Origin: Madurella fahalii
Taxonomy: Eukaryota; Ascomycota; Sordariomycetes; Sordariales
Reading direction: 5' to 3'
Length of the DNA stretch: 64,000 nt
Assembly: GCA_029876055.1 (NCBI GenBank)
Contig: CM056875.1
Coordinates: forward strand, 4,861,001-4,925,000
The notes under the pieces are model-generated. The model saw only the letters and a program-made list of their open reading frames with translations, was not told the DNA's origin and ran no database searches. Numbering within the stretch: the stretch's first letter is position 1; the number at the start of each line of letters is the position of its first letter. A program made the position numbers and the translations under genes. This document shows, piece after piece, positions 44,058-55,607 of this stretch.

Positions 44058-47000
44058 ATGGCAGCGCCTAGTTCAACTAAGCCCGAGTTGGGCGATATCT
44101 TGGTCGTCATTCGTGAGTAATAACCCTGCGTCCAGACCCTGAAATTCCATCGATTTCGCCGAGACATTGTGATTGTGTCTCTGTTTGCCGATTATCTGCA
44201 GTAGCAGTAGCGGAACAGGGGCTGCACGTTGCTGTACTCGCCGCTTTGTGACAGACTAAAACGGGACAAAACCCATGACTGACTCTTCCCGCCACCTAGA
44301 CGACTTCCAGGCCCGCAGCTCGGATGAGCTGAGCCTAGCAAAAGGCGACCGTGTCGAGCTGCTCGAACGCGATGACGAGTTTGGAGACGGTTGGTACTTG
44401 GGCAAACACCTGGTCAATGGCAACAGTGGCCTCTTCCCGGAAGGTAGGTTTGTTACCATGATGTAATCGGGTGTGCCCTTAGACTAACCCAGCACAGTCT
44501 ATACACGACCGGCGCCCAAACCGGTCGCGACAAACGCACCGACCTTTTCACCACCTAAGCAACCCCTCACACCCTTGGCCGAGGTTGCCAACGAGCAGAT
44601 GACTGCCGCCTCTGGTGCGCCCGTGCAAGAGACCGCGAGCACCCCTCTCCCCGATAGCAAACCAGCCACGGCCTCGCTCCCCATAAGTTCCTTCAAGTCG
44701 ACAGCAGCGGCCACTGGCAGCCCGCCTCCACAGTCGGCCAGCAGTCTACCAGCAGGCACCAGCGCCGGTCTCGGCAACGCAGCGCGGCCCAACGCTAGCA
44801 CCGACAGTTACGTCCTGCACGAGACTCTCAATGTGATCGACGAACACATCACCGACCTGAACTCGGCACCTAGCAACGTAACTCTCCGGAACGGCAACGA
44901 CTCGGGCAGCGAGTACAGCTCCCACATCGACCACAGGATTTCGTACATTCAGGGTGAAGAGACGGACGAGGAAGAGGAAACAATCCACTCACGCCAAGAG
45001 GTCGAGTCGTGGTCCGCAGACCAGGTTGCCGAGTACCTATTTACCGCCGGCGTCGAGAAACATCACTGCGAGGTTTTTAGGGATCAAGAAATCACGGGCG
45101 AGGTGATTTTGGGCATGGATCAGACGTCGCTCTTCATCAAAGCCCTCGACTTGGGCTCGGTGGGACGGAGGCTAAAAACGTGGCAGAAGATTAAGCAGCT
45201 CCAGGACGAAGTAAACGGGCAGACGGTGAGAACCACGCAGACGTACGGAAGTGACGCGGGATCCGATGCGGGAAAGGTCCGTAGTAGGACAAACACGATC
45301 ACAAGCTCGGGCCAGCGGTTTACTCCGCTTAACGACACGTCTCTCCCGGTCACGACAAGGAGACTGTCGCAAACGCCAAAGCTCGAGCCGTACGAACCCG
45401 TGTCACCCGTTTCGCCCCTCGTAGAAACCCCGACTCGCGCGTTCCACGACAAACGGCCATCCGCTGCATCTGTCCGGGATCTGCACCACTCGCGCCGCCA
45501 CTCATCAACCGATTTCCGCTTGACGGGCTCAACACTCAACACTTCTGCCGCACCTCCCAAGATTGCGGGTGGTTCGATCTCGCGACAGGACGGCTCCCAC
45601 AAGAAGCAGCCATCCTTCGACCGGAATTGGACCTTGGGGAGCGCCGCGACGTACGCGCAACGCCCTCTGTCTTCGGCAGGACCTCAGGACGCAATGACTG
45701 GACAAGGCCCCGAGCTCCAGGATTCGGCCGTCGAGCTGGACAGGGGCTACTTTTCGGGCACCGATGCCGATTCCCGGCGACGCAACGTCTTGAAGAAACG
45801 TGACAGCGTGCAAGCAGGACACGCTTCGCCAAAGCCCAGTTATGCCGAGGAACAGCGCGTACGGAGCGCCACGGCACTCTCGAAGCATTCGAGGCTTGGC
45901 AGTGTGGATTCCATGCGCGAGTCGACGCTGTCGTCTGCAGCGCAAAAGTACTTTGGCACGTCTAAGCGAACGCCATCTACTGTTACAACAGATTCAATGC
46001 GTCAAGCATCCGGATCCAAAGAGGCGACAAACCCTACCGTCACCAGACTCGATAGCAATTCGTCGGATCAATCCCGGGCATCGCCAAAATCGGCCATTAA
46101 ACGGCTGAGCCAAGTCAACCACCCCGATTTCAACGTCAGCATGATGCTGCGGAGCGGGCTAGGCGGGCTGAGGGCGGCGTCGGACGCGATTACGGGCAAC
46201 GAGAGAGCCAAGGTGTCCCCAATGGACTCCCCGCTCAAGGAGTCACCGATGTACTCGCCGGCACGCACTGGATCGAGCACGCCATCTGCAGGCCCGAGCT
46301 TCGAACTTGATTCCCCCGATGCGGCCAAGAGCCCAAGCACGGCGGCAACGGCAGCCAGTCGTAGCAGCCGCAAGAAGAAGCAGGAGACCAGCGCATACAC
46401 GCGCGGCCTCCAGAAGATCAGCCCCCGGGAAGCTATGAAGGATGCCGACTACAGCGGGTGGATGAAGAAGCGCAGCGCCAATCTCATGACGACTTGGAAG
46501 CCCCGCCTCTTTGTGCTCAAGGGCAGGCGTCTCGCGTATTATTACTCGGAAGATGACGACCAGGAGAGGGGGCTAATCGACATTTCGTTCCACCGGGTCC
46601 TGCCTGCCGATAACGAAAGGCTCACTGGGCTCCATGCCACGCTTACGGGGGTCTCCAGCTCGCCCGCCATGCCCGCTGGAAGCCACATGCCGACGCTTGC
46701 AGCTACGGATGCGGAGCGTGACCCCGTCAAGGAGTCGGACTCGATCTTCATCTTCAAGCTTGTCCCCCCGCGGGCGGGCCTCTCGCGGGCGGTCAACTTT
46801 ACGAAGCCCACGGTGCACTATTTCGCGGTGCCGAACATCAAGCAGGGGAGACTGTGGATGGCGGCCCTTATGAAGGCGACGATTGACCGCGACGACACGC
46901 AACCGATAACAACTACCTACCAGCAAAAGACGATTTCCCTGGCAAAGGCGCGGCAGATGCGCCACCGACCACCGGCTCTCATGAACCTCGAAGAGGCAGC

Positions 47001-47193
47001 CGACGACGGCAGCAGCAACGAAAAGAAGGGCATGGACAAGGAGGCCAACGGTCTCGGCATTGTCTACGGCGAGCCTAATAGCGCAGTTGGCGGTCTGGAG
47101 AAGTTTGGACTCCAGCAGGCCGAGAGCGCCAGAGCTAGAGGGTTTGGCCTCGAGACCGAAAGGGACACATCAGTGCTTCCGCAGAGCGCCTAG
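44058..47193 (+). CDS. Boi1/2-like SH3-SAM-PH polarity protein
   Basis: 964 aa from three exons, 44058-44112, 44300-44443 and 44498-47193; introns are 187 and 54 nt. The SH3 domain spans exons 1-2 (about 12-68; HDFQARSSDELSLAKGD, GDGWYLGKHL). A SAM domain follows at about 234-300 (VESWSADQVAEYLF … LGSVGRRLKTWQKIK). The middle is Ser-rich and probably phosphorylated. A PH domain lies at about 716-865 (GWMKKRSANLMTTWKPRLF … YFAVPNIKQGRLWMAAL). This order is diagnostic of yeast Boi1/Boi2, which link Cdc42, formins and exocyst at sites of polarised growth; here it presumably acts at hyphal tips and septa. The first intron is unusually long for this window, but its removal gives an uninterrupted SH3 strand. 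ATG 44058 is the first in frame. Confidence 0.93.
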
Positions 47194-48275
47194 GGCCCAA
47201 CCGCGCGTCCGACGCCTACAGCCAGTCTCGGGCCCTAGATGCTCGCCGCGGCTCTAACAACCTATTTCCTACATGGATGCTTTGCCTCAAATACCCCTTG
47301 TTCGTGCGAGGCACGACGCTGCTTTCCTTTTGTTTAGTTTCCCAGCATATCCATACAATACATAATGTGTCATGTATCACACAAGCGGGGTTGGACTTGC
47401 GATTCCATAGCAATGGGAGATGAGGAGGGGGGGGGATGAATGGGAGATGTGCGAGTTCAAAATCGGTCGGCTCCAGCTGGGTTTCCCTATATGATGTCCT
47501 TTCCCTATCTATTTTCGACCGTGTATTGTGACTGGGCGTGTGTGAAAGATGTGTAACATGAATTGCTTTGGGTCTTGCTGGAGGGTGTCTTGAGGGAGCA
47601 GGAAATTAAAATGTCAGGGTGGGCCGATGATGGCGTGGCTCGTGTACGAGTGAATTTGGTGATAGCTACCGTAGTTTTTGTGCTTGTCCAATCTCCCTGG
47701 AATCGAAGTCTGACAAAATATAATTTGGAATTTGTATGTGCATGTCTTGTTCCTGACTGGGTGATTCTCGAGGGCGGTGGGTGGCCAGTATATGCTGCAA
47801 GCCACAGGCAGCGGAATTTGCCGAGTCGCGCAGTCAACTGCCCGAAAAGTCGCGTCTGTGCACTGCAGAAGCTTGGTCTCTTTTTTGGGAGTTTCACTCT
47901 TCGCAAAAGCGGCATCGACAATTCACTCCACAAACAAACAGATTGCCGCATTGGCAATTGGGACCGACTGCCTATGATTTAGGGCGGCCCGAATTCTCCA
48001 CAGCCGACTAGAATATCGGATTGGCCCGATCCCAGCGAGCGATCGATTTCCATTCCGCGATTCCTTTCGCGACGCGCCAGGGACCTCAAGCACTGCACCA
48101 TTCTCTCCTCCGTGGTCGCCCAAACTTAAAAGACGCCCTACCTTGCCGATTCCGTCTTGCAGCGCTTTCTACCTCTCACCAACCATAATACCCCCCCGAC
48201 AGAGGCAACAACCGAGACAGGCAACAAAAAGAGAATAATAAATAAAAAAAAAAGAAAGAAAAAAAAAAGACCAAA
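47194..48275. other. Spacer between Boi-like and NUP85 genes
   Basis: Same-strand spacer of 1.08 kb. The last 60 bp before the NUP85 start are almost pure purine (A-rich), an unusual leader. No gene was recognised. Confidence 0.4.
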
Positions 48276-51200
48276 ATGTCTAACCGCTTCTTCCAACCGC
48301 CCTCCTCCCCGCCCCAGTTCCCGCCGTCCACTCCGGACCGCCACAACAACAGCAGAAACAACAACCCCAATCCCACCGACCAACACCCGGAATTCCTCCA
48401 CTCCTTCGCCTCTCACGCCTCCACAACCCCCGCCGGCCACCCCCCACGCACCGGCGGCGGCGGCGGCTCCGCACCCCCGCTAGACTTCCTCTCGTCGTCC
48501 GCCGCAAGCTTCACCCCCGCCGGCGCGCCCTCGGCAAGTTACCTGGGCAGCTCCATCATGCGGGGGATGTCGGCCGAGTCCAAGGCCGGCGGGCCGGCGC
48601 CGGGGCTGTTCACCAGCGGCGGGGAGGGCAAGAAGAATCTGTTTGCCGGGGTGGGGGTCGGGGGAGGGGTCGGAGTTGGGGTCGGGAATGGGAAAGGGAA
48701 GAGGAAGGTGCCGCTGGGGCGGTCGATCCAGCGTCCGAGTCGGAGACAGCCTTCGCGGTTGGGGCGGTCGGTCGCTTTTGCGGAGGCGGATGCCGATGCG
48801 GATGAGGTGCAGGATCAACATCGGGATCATGTTCGGGATGAGGATGAGGATGGAGGGGAACCACGGGGGGAGGGCGGTGGGAAGGGGAGGACGTTTGGGG
48901 TGCCGTTTGATGATAGTTTTGGGGAGGAGGAGGCGGGCGAGGGGGAAGAGGATGGAGGAGAGGGTGAGGAGGGAGAAGAGGGGGAGGAGGAGGAGGAGGA
49001 TTTGTGGCTTGATATGCCTTCTACGAGCGGCGGCACAACGGGCTTTCCCGGGATGGGCGATGAATCCGATCTGATGATGCTGAATACCCCCGCCGCGACG
49101 GAGAGGGTTCGGAGGGAGGCTGAAGATATCTTCCGCGCGTCGGAGATGCAGGCGGGCGGGGCCCAGCGTCGGCGGGAGTTCCGGTATGCGGCGCTCGCGA
49201 GGGACGCGTACACTCAAATGGGGACGGCAGAGATTGCCGAGCCGCCGAGCGTAGTTCTCGGGACGGATGCGTTGGTATCGAGACTGTACGATGAGGGCGT
49301 GGGCGAGGCGGAGGATGAGGAGAAGATGGATGACGCGCTGGCGACGGTGGCGAGCAAGGTGGCCGCGCTGTGGCAGGGATATGTGGACAGGCTCCCGCAA
49401 CCGACCGAGGAGCATGCTGCCGAGATCGGGCCCGGACCGCATGCCACGCCGTTCAAGAAGGCGAACTACCTTGCCAATCTGGCGCTGCAGATCCATCATA
49501 CGAGATATGATGAAGATGGGGCGGGCGGCACGGAGCCGCTTCCCGAGACGCTGTTCCGGTGGCTGAACGAGTATCACGACATGTACGGCAATCAAGTTGA
49601 AGAGATTCTGCGTCACCGGCCCAGCCCCGCGTGCCACTCGCTCTTCTGGCAGGCCGTCTTCATTGCGCTGCTTCGCGGCAACGTCGGCGACGCGGCGAAG
49701 CTTCTCAGGCAGGCCGGCTGGGGCCACGTCCGCCGTGGCGCGCGCTCTGAGTATGCCTATGTCGGCCGCGCGCTGGAGAATGTGCAGCGCGCTGCCGAAG
49801 AGACGATCGCCGTGCTCGAGAGGTGCCCGGGTTACGACGGCAACTGGGAGATCTTGAGCAGCGACTGGACATTGTTCCGCATGCGGGCGCAGGGCGCCCT
49901 CGAGCAGCTCAGGCGCTTCGCCGAGGGCAAGGACACCACCTTCGGCGACTCCGTATTTTCTGCCTCCGCTACCTCGACAAGAAGCAGGCAGTCTATGGCT
50001 GGCCTGGCGAGGCGGGCCGAGAGCCAGGTGCCGTGGGAGATCTACGAGAACCTGAACGTTGTGTTTGATATTGTCCTTGGACAGCAGGAGGCTATCTTGG
50101 AAGCGGCGCAGGACTGGGTCGAGGCTACCGTCGGTCTGTTTGGCTGGTGGGACGAGCGGAAGAGCAAGACGGAGAAACCGTTTTCGATGTCGCAGTCACT
50201 GTCACGGTCACAGGCTTTGGTTCTCACCACGGACGCAGAGAGCTATCTCGACAGGCTCTCGCGCGCATTTCACGCTGCGATGGAGTCAGATTTTCACTTC
50301 AATTCGCAGAACCCCGTCGAGATCGGCATGGCATGTGTTTTCGAGGACAATGCCAAGGGCGTGATAGGCCTGCTTCGTGGCTGGTCGCTTCCCATTGCTT
50401 CCGCGGTGGCCGAGATCGCGTCCCTTGGGAAGTGGCTGCCTCCTCACCAGCCTTCGGGTCTGTTTGGGTTCGGTGACCTGGATATGGACGACTTGGAGGT
50501 TCTCGGCATGGATCCTGGTGCACCGGATGAGATCGACGGAATCAAAGATAGCACACTTGCTCAGTATGCCCAGGCGCTGGCGGACTACGACGAGCTTTCT
50601 ACAGTGAAGGACAAATCGGGAGTCTCGCGGGACGGCTGGGAGCTGGCCATCAGCGTCCTGGGCCGGATGGACTCGCCGGAACGATCCGACGAGCTGGTGA
50701 GAGACCTGGTGGATCATGTCATTCAAGGTTTGCATGTGGACTCGAACGCGACGGTGGACAAGCTTTGGGCCTTGTTGAACGAGCTCGGCATGATTGCCTA
50801 TGCTGAGGAGACAGCAGAGGTGAGTGGCCTTGCGGGGCTCTGATGCATGCGAGACAACCTGACTGACTTTTACTTAGACGTATGGGGATATCCTCGCCCG
50901 GGATTCCCACCGCTACGGCGAGGCTATGTGGTACTATGCTCTCGCGCACCGGCCAAACAAGGTGCGCGAGGTCATGAACCTCCTCATCTCCTACTCGTTG
51001 ATCCAGTCAACTGCATTCCCCCCCGCCAACGACCTAGATGACTACCTCCACAAGCTTCTTACTGATCGCAGCAAGACGCTGGAGCAGTGCGCAAAGCAGG
51101 ACATGGAGGCGGCCGAGCTGCTGGGCAAGATGCTGAGCGGCTACGCCTCGCTGCGGCAGTTCTACGACATCCGCGACAATGAGAGCAGCCTGCCCAACGC

Positions 51201-51813
51201 GACGCCTCTGGCGCGGCGCCAGCAAGCCGCTGCGGCGCTCATCAGCGTCATCGCGAGCTCTGACGACAACATCCGCGGCGGTCTGTTCGACCAGACCCGC
51301 GACGGCATCGTCAGCGAGGACTTCTTGCTGGCCCTGCTCGGCGAGGCCCTCGTGTTTGTCACAGATCCGGACAACACCAACATCCACCACGGCCAGTTTG
51401 CCGCGCCCGTCATCACGCTCGACCAGATCGACATCATCCTCAAGGCCATCGAGGATCTGCAGGCGGTCGGGAGCCGGGTGTACACGGCGTGCGACGAGTT
51501 CCTCCAGCTCGTGCTCACGTCCGCGCCCGGTGGGCTCAAAGGGTCAACGCCGGCGGATCTACTCAAGAAGAGCGCGTCCGGCGCATCCGGGAGCTTCATG
51601 CTCACAGGCAGCTCGCTTGTGGCGAGCCAGCTGCAGCGGTCGCTTAGCGGCAGCGGGACACCGGGCAAAGTGAATGTGAAGAGGGGGTGGGACTGGCGGA
51701 CCGAGGTGGCAGCCAAGACCACTGGGGAGGATGTTATGAGGAGGTTGAGGCTGGGGCTGGCTAAAGATTTGGCGAGTTTGTGGTTGGCGGATGCAGATGC
51801 CATGGTTTGGTGA
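48276..51813 (+). CDS. NUP85: Nucleoporin Nup85
   Basis: Two exons, 48276-50819 and 50878-51813, with a 58-nt intron (GTGAGT..TTAG); 1159 aa. The N-terminal 250 residues are disordered: Pro/Asn-rich, then Gly-rich, then a strong Asp/Glu tract (about 175-245). From about residue 260 the protein is alpha-helical, with segments such as YLANLALQIHHTRYD, LPETLFRWLNEYHDMYG and CHSLFWQAVFIALLRGNVGDA, typical of the ACE1 fold of Nup85 in the Y (Nup84) complex, where it contacts Seh1 and Nup145C. The C-terminal exon carries YGEAMWYYALAHRPNKVREV. Length and acidic insert resemble Chaetomium Nup85. The function is scaffold of the nuclear pore outer rings. Confidence 0.9.
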
Positions 51814-52172
51814 ATTTTGCGTTTGAGGGGGGGTGTTGATTAGGGATGGGGAAAAATTGGTGCATAAACTGTTGTAGCCCGCACGAGTCAAAACGCTCGT
51901 GGGCAATGACGGATGTTGGTGTTGGGTTAGAACAAGGGGGTCACGGTATGGTATGTGTAATGTTTCTGTGCTTTAGATACACAGCATAGGGGAGAAAGCC
52001 AGGTCTGGGTGGTTGCCCTGCTGGGAATGTAACTGCAGACTATTATTGTATTAGCCCTCCCTGCCCTTTCCTTCCCTTCCCACCACTCTATAATCTCAGG
52101 TTGAACTGAGTTTCTTTTCTTCTCGTTGTCCCCGGTCTAACTCATCCTACAGCCCTAATGCCCTACCACTAT
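51814..52172. other. Convergent spacer
   Basis: Lies between the 3' ends of NUP85 and the DUF952 gene. No feature was recognised. Confidence 0.4.
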
Positions 52173-52734
52173 CTACTCTAACCACGCCTTCTCACCCTCC
52201 AAAGTCTCACTCCAGGACTGGCCCTCGCCACGTCGAAACTCCCTGACAGACACCACGTCCTTGGCGCCAAAGTTGCCGTACAGGTGCGGACAGCCGTTAG
52301 TCCCTTCCACCTCATCCCACTTGACGCTGGAGGCGGCGAAGTTGGCGAGGCGAAGTTTAAGGACGTAGAATACGGGCGTGTCTTTGAAGAAGAGGTCTGC
52401 TGTAAGGGGGACCTTTTTGTGTGTTGTTATTTGTTAACACTTGGGCGTATCATAGCGGGGGGTTATGACAATGGAAGTCTGGGGACGGAAGATGGGGAGG
52501 AGACAGCTTCAGCCCTGCCGCACTCCAACGGACTGTGGAGATGGCCCGACCACCACCGTCATGCACCCCGGATCTGCACACGCGTACCTGCCAGGCGGCG
52601 CTCAGGTGGACAAAGCCGTCTTTCCGGTCTAACTCCGAGAGCGGGTATTGCTCGGGGATGGGCTCGGGCGGGGCGGTTGGCGTGATCTTGTAGACGAATT
52701 CCGGGAGCGGAAAAGGAGGCGGAAGCGGGGCCAT
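52173..52734 (-). CDS. DUF952-family protein
   Basis: 128 aa in two exons, 52734-52588 and 52412-52173. The intron is 175 nt with donor GTACGC and acceptor AAAAAG. The family sequence is continuous across it: FVYKITP and DRKDGFVHLSAAWQ in exon 1, VPLTADLFFKD, FYVLKLRL, CPHLYGNF and REFRRGEG in exon 2. DUF952 proteins are small cytosolic proteins, in bacteria and fungi often annotated as GST-like by weak similarity; biochemical role is unknown. The pattern of conserved HLS and PHLYG residues is typical. Confidence 0.88.
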
Positions 52735-54106
52735 CTCGGGGGTTGGCTCTTGTGGCGCGTTTAGTGGTTGTAGTTGGGCTACGGTTAAGAGTTTTAGAGA
52801 CGGGGCGGGTGGTGGACGGAAACAATTGGTTTAGGTGAGTAAGAATCAATGTGCCGCCGGGTTGTATTGTAGCTGAGAGATCACTGGCAACCCGCAGTGG
52901 ATTGACAAATCATCGATCCGGACTCTCATGCTATCCCTGTCGACTTCGCTTTCCATCGGTGCATGCATGCTCATTTACATCAAGCCTCAATACTTCGACC
53001 CGGCCAAGCACAACAGAAGTAACAAGATCAACATTCTTCCTAGTTAATCCGGTGATAGATACCACAAAGCAGAATGACTGGATCATCACCACAGTAAGGC
53101 TCCTCCGCCTCCAATATCTGCTTTCCCGTGAGCTTCTCGGTCAACTACCGCAGAGCACCCCTAAACAGCAACGCCATAGTAAAGACTTCACAGTGAGTCT
53201 TATAGTCCGTACGTAACTATAAAAATATAAAAAAAAACAGCGTATTCAAGATTATCTTCAGACCAAATTCGACGGTAACCGCGTATGCATTTGCCCCCTT
53301 AACACGTGCAGTAAGTATCCCAAAGCCGACCACAAACGCATGTAGAAGGTCGGGGGACAACAAACAATATCTATTCCCGTCCAATCTTGATCTAAGCATG
53401 CAACCGAGGGTTAGCCTGGCCCCTTTATCCCGTCGTTTTCTTATACAGGCGCTTCTAATCCGCCTCGGCATCTGAATTAGGGTCCGATCTAGTTGGAAGT
53501 GGATCAAGGAGACGGCCGTGCAATGCTGCAGCTCGATGACGAACCCATCCACCGGAGTTCGAGTTCGAAGCTTTGCTCCAAATCTTCGGCCTAAAGAATT
53601 GAAGCCTCCACAACGAGAGATAAACAGATTATGCTCCCCATCACGTAATCCTGTTCAAGAGTGAAGTTACCAATTGGGGTCCACCAATTAGGCTCGGAAT
53701 TGTTGGCCCCTCAAAACTGCCGAACTGGAAAGGTTTCGAGGTAGGAATGATAGCGTCATCGGGATGGAAAAGGCTGAATGCCGTGAAAACACCGAACCAG
53801 CGAGGCACGGCCAAGCCCAGCAGTCTAGCCGCAGGATAAACTTGCAACCAGCAAAGACGTGCGTTTGCTCGTCCTCCCTCAGCCCGTAACCATCCGTTGC
53901 CGGCAATCATTCCCCCCCCGAAACCCCACCTCGGAAGGCGGGGTCAAAAAAGCGACGCGGCGTGTTGATAGCCGTTTTCATGGAGGGCCGCCACTGACCG
54001 GTTCATTGAAACAAACAAAAACGAAGACCAATTGTGTGTCTGTTTCCTAGTTGACCTGAGGCAATTGAACTTCCTCCACCACCAATTCTTCGTCAAACAA
54101 TAACAA
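52735..54106. other. Divergent promoter region
   Basis: 1.37 kb between the DUF952 and alcohol dehydrogenase starts. It contains an A-run (53219-53239). No gene was recognised. Confidence 0.4.
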
Positions 54107-55607
54107 ATGGCATCGACAGCCGGAAAGGTAAGCTAGACAAAGACAGTGACGATGGCTGTGACCACGACGACAACCCCGCAGCAGTCCGCTGGGGGGCTTT
54201 TAGCTTACCCTGCCCGTAACTTGTTGGCGTGCACGTTCGCCTTGCTGCGCAGCTTCGCTGACTCGGTTCGCAGACCATCACCTGCAAGGCGGCCATCGCC
54301 TGGGGCCCGGGCCAGGAACTCAGCTACGAGGATGTCGAGGTGGCGCCGCCCAAGGCGCACGAGGTCAGAATCCAGATCTACTATACTGGTGTCTGCCACA
54401 CAGGTACCGTCTCCTCCGCACCTTGATGGCTGCAGATCGATATTGACCAATCCCGCCCAACAGACGCCTACACGCTCTCGGGCAAGGACCCTGAGGGTGC
54501 CTTCCCCGTCATTCTGGGACACGAGGGTGCCGGTCTCGTCGAGTCGGTGGGCGAGGGCGTGACCAACGTCAAGCCTGGCGACCATGTCGTCGCTCTCTAG
54601 TAAGTTGCCAGCCAGTCCCAGCCAGTCCCAGAAGAACCCCCCGGCTGACCCATCCCTCAACAGCACCCCCGAGTGCAAGGAATGCAAGTTCTGCAAGTCG
54701 GGCAAGACCAACCTCTGCGGCAAGATCCGCGCGACGCAGGGCAAGGGCGTCATGCCCGACGGCACTTCGCGGTTCCGGGCCCGCGGCCAGGACATCCTGC
54801 ACTTCATGGGCACCTCGACCTTCAGCCAGTACACGGTCGTGGCCGACATCTCGGTCGTGGCCGTGCAGCAGGACGCGCCCATGGACCGCACCTGCCTGCT
54901 GGGCTGCGGCATCACGACGGGCTACGGCGCCGCCCGGATAACGGCCAACGTCGAGAAGGGCAGCAACATCGCCGTCTTTGGCGCCGGCTGCGTCGGCCTC
55001 AGCGTCGTCCAGGGCGCTGTCGCCAACGGCGCCGGCAAGATCATCGTCGTCGACGTCAATCCGGCCAAGGAGGAGTGGTCGCGCAAGTTTGGCGCCACTG
55101 ACTTTGTCAACCCGACCAAGCTGCCCGAGGGCCAGACGGTCGTCGACAAGCTGATCGAGCTTACCGACGGCGGCTGCGACTACACGTTTGACTGCACTGG
55201 TAATGTCAGCGTGATGCGCGCCGCCCTCGAGGCTTGCCACAAGGGCTGGGGCCAGAGTATCATCATTGGCGTCGCCGCCGCGGGTCAGGAAATCGCGACG
55301 CGACGTAAGTTTCGCCCCCTATATATTGCTTCTCCCCGCATCCCGCGAGTTGAACGAGAGTCAGAGCTAACCGGACCTGCCAAATCTAGCGTTCCAACTG
55401 GTGACGGGCCGAGTCTGGAAGGGCAGCGCCTTTGGCGGTGTCAAGGGCAGGTCGCAGCTGCCCGGTCTCGTTGCCGATTACCTCGAGGGCCGGCTCAAGG
55501 TGGACGAATTCATCACGCATCGCAAGACGCTGGCCGAGATCAACGACGCCTTCGAGGTCATGAAATCTGGTGACTGCATCCGAGCCGTGGTGACCATGAC
55601 TGACTAA
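54107..55607 (+). CDS. S-(hydroxymethyl)glutathione dehydrogenase (class III ADH)
   Basis: 381 aa from five exons: 54107-54127, 54274-54403, 54464-54599, 54664-55304 and 55390-55607 (introns 146, 60, 64 and 85 nt). It is a zinc-dependent medium-chain dehydrogenase that oxidises S-hydroxymethylglutathione, the spontaneous adduct of formaldehyde and glutathione, with NAD, and also reduces S-nitrosoglutathione. Catalytic zinc ligands lie in TGVCHTDAY and GHEGAG; structural zinc cysteines are in PECKECKFCKSGKTNLC. The Rossmann loop is FGAGCVGLS. ARGQDILHFMGTSTFSQYTV is typical of class III rather than ethanol-type ADH. The TRPFQLVTGRVWKGSAFGG segment fits the same class. It is cytosolic and equivalent to yeast SFA1. 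Confidence 0.96.

Noticed and set aside
48480..49727. 415-codon minus-strand frame
   Set aside because: It is the antisense shadow of the NUP85 N-terminal region.
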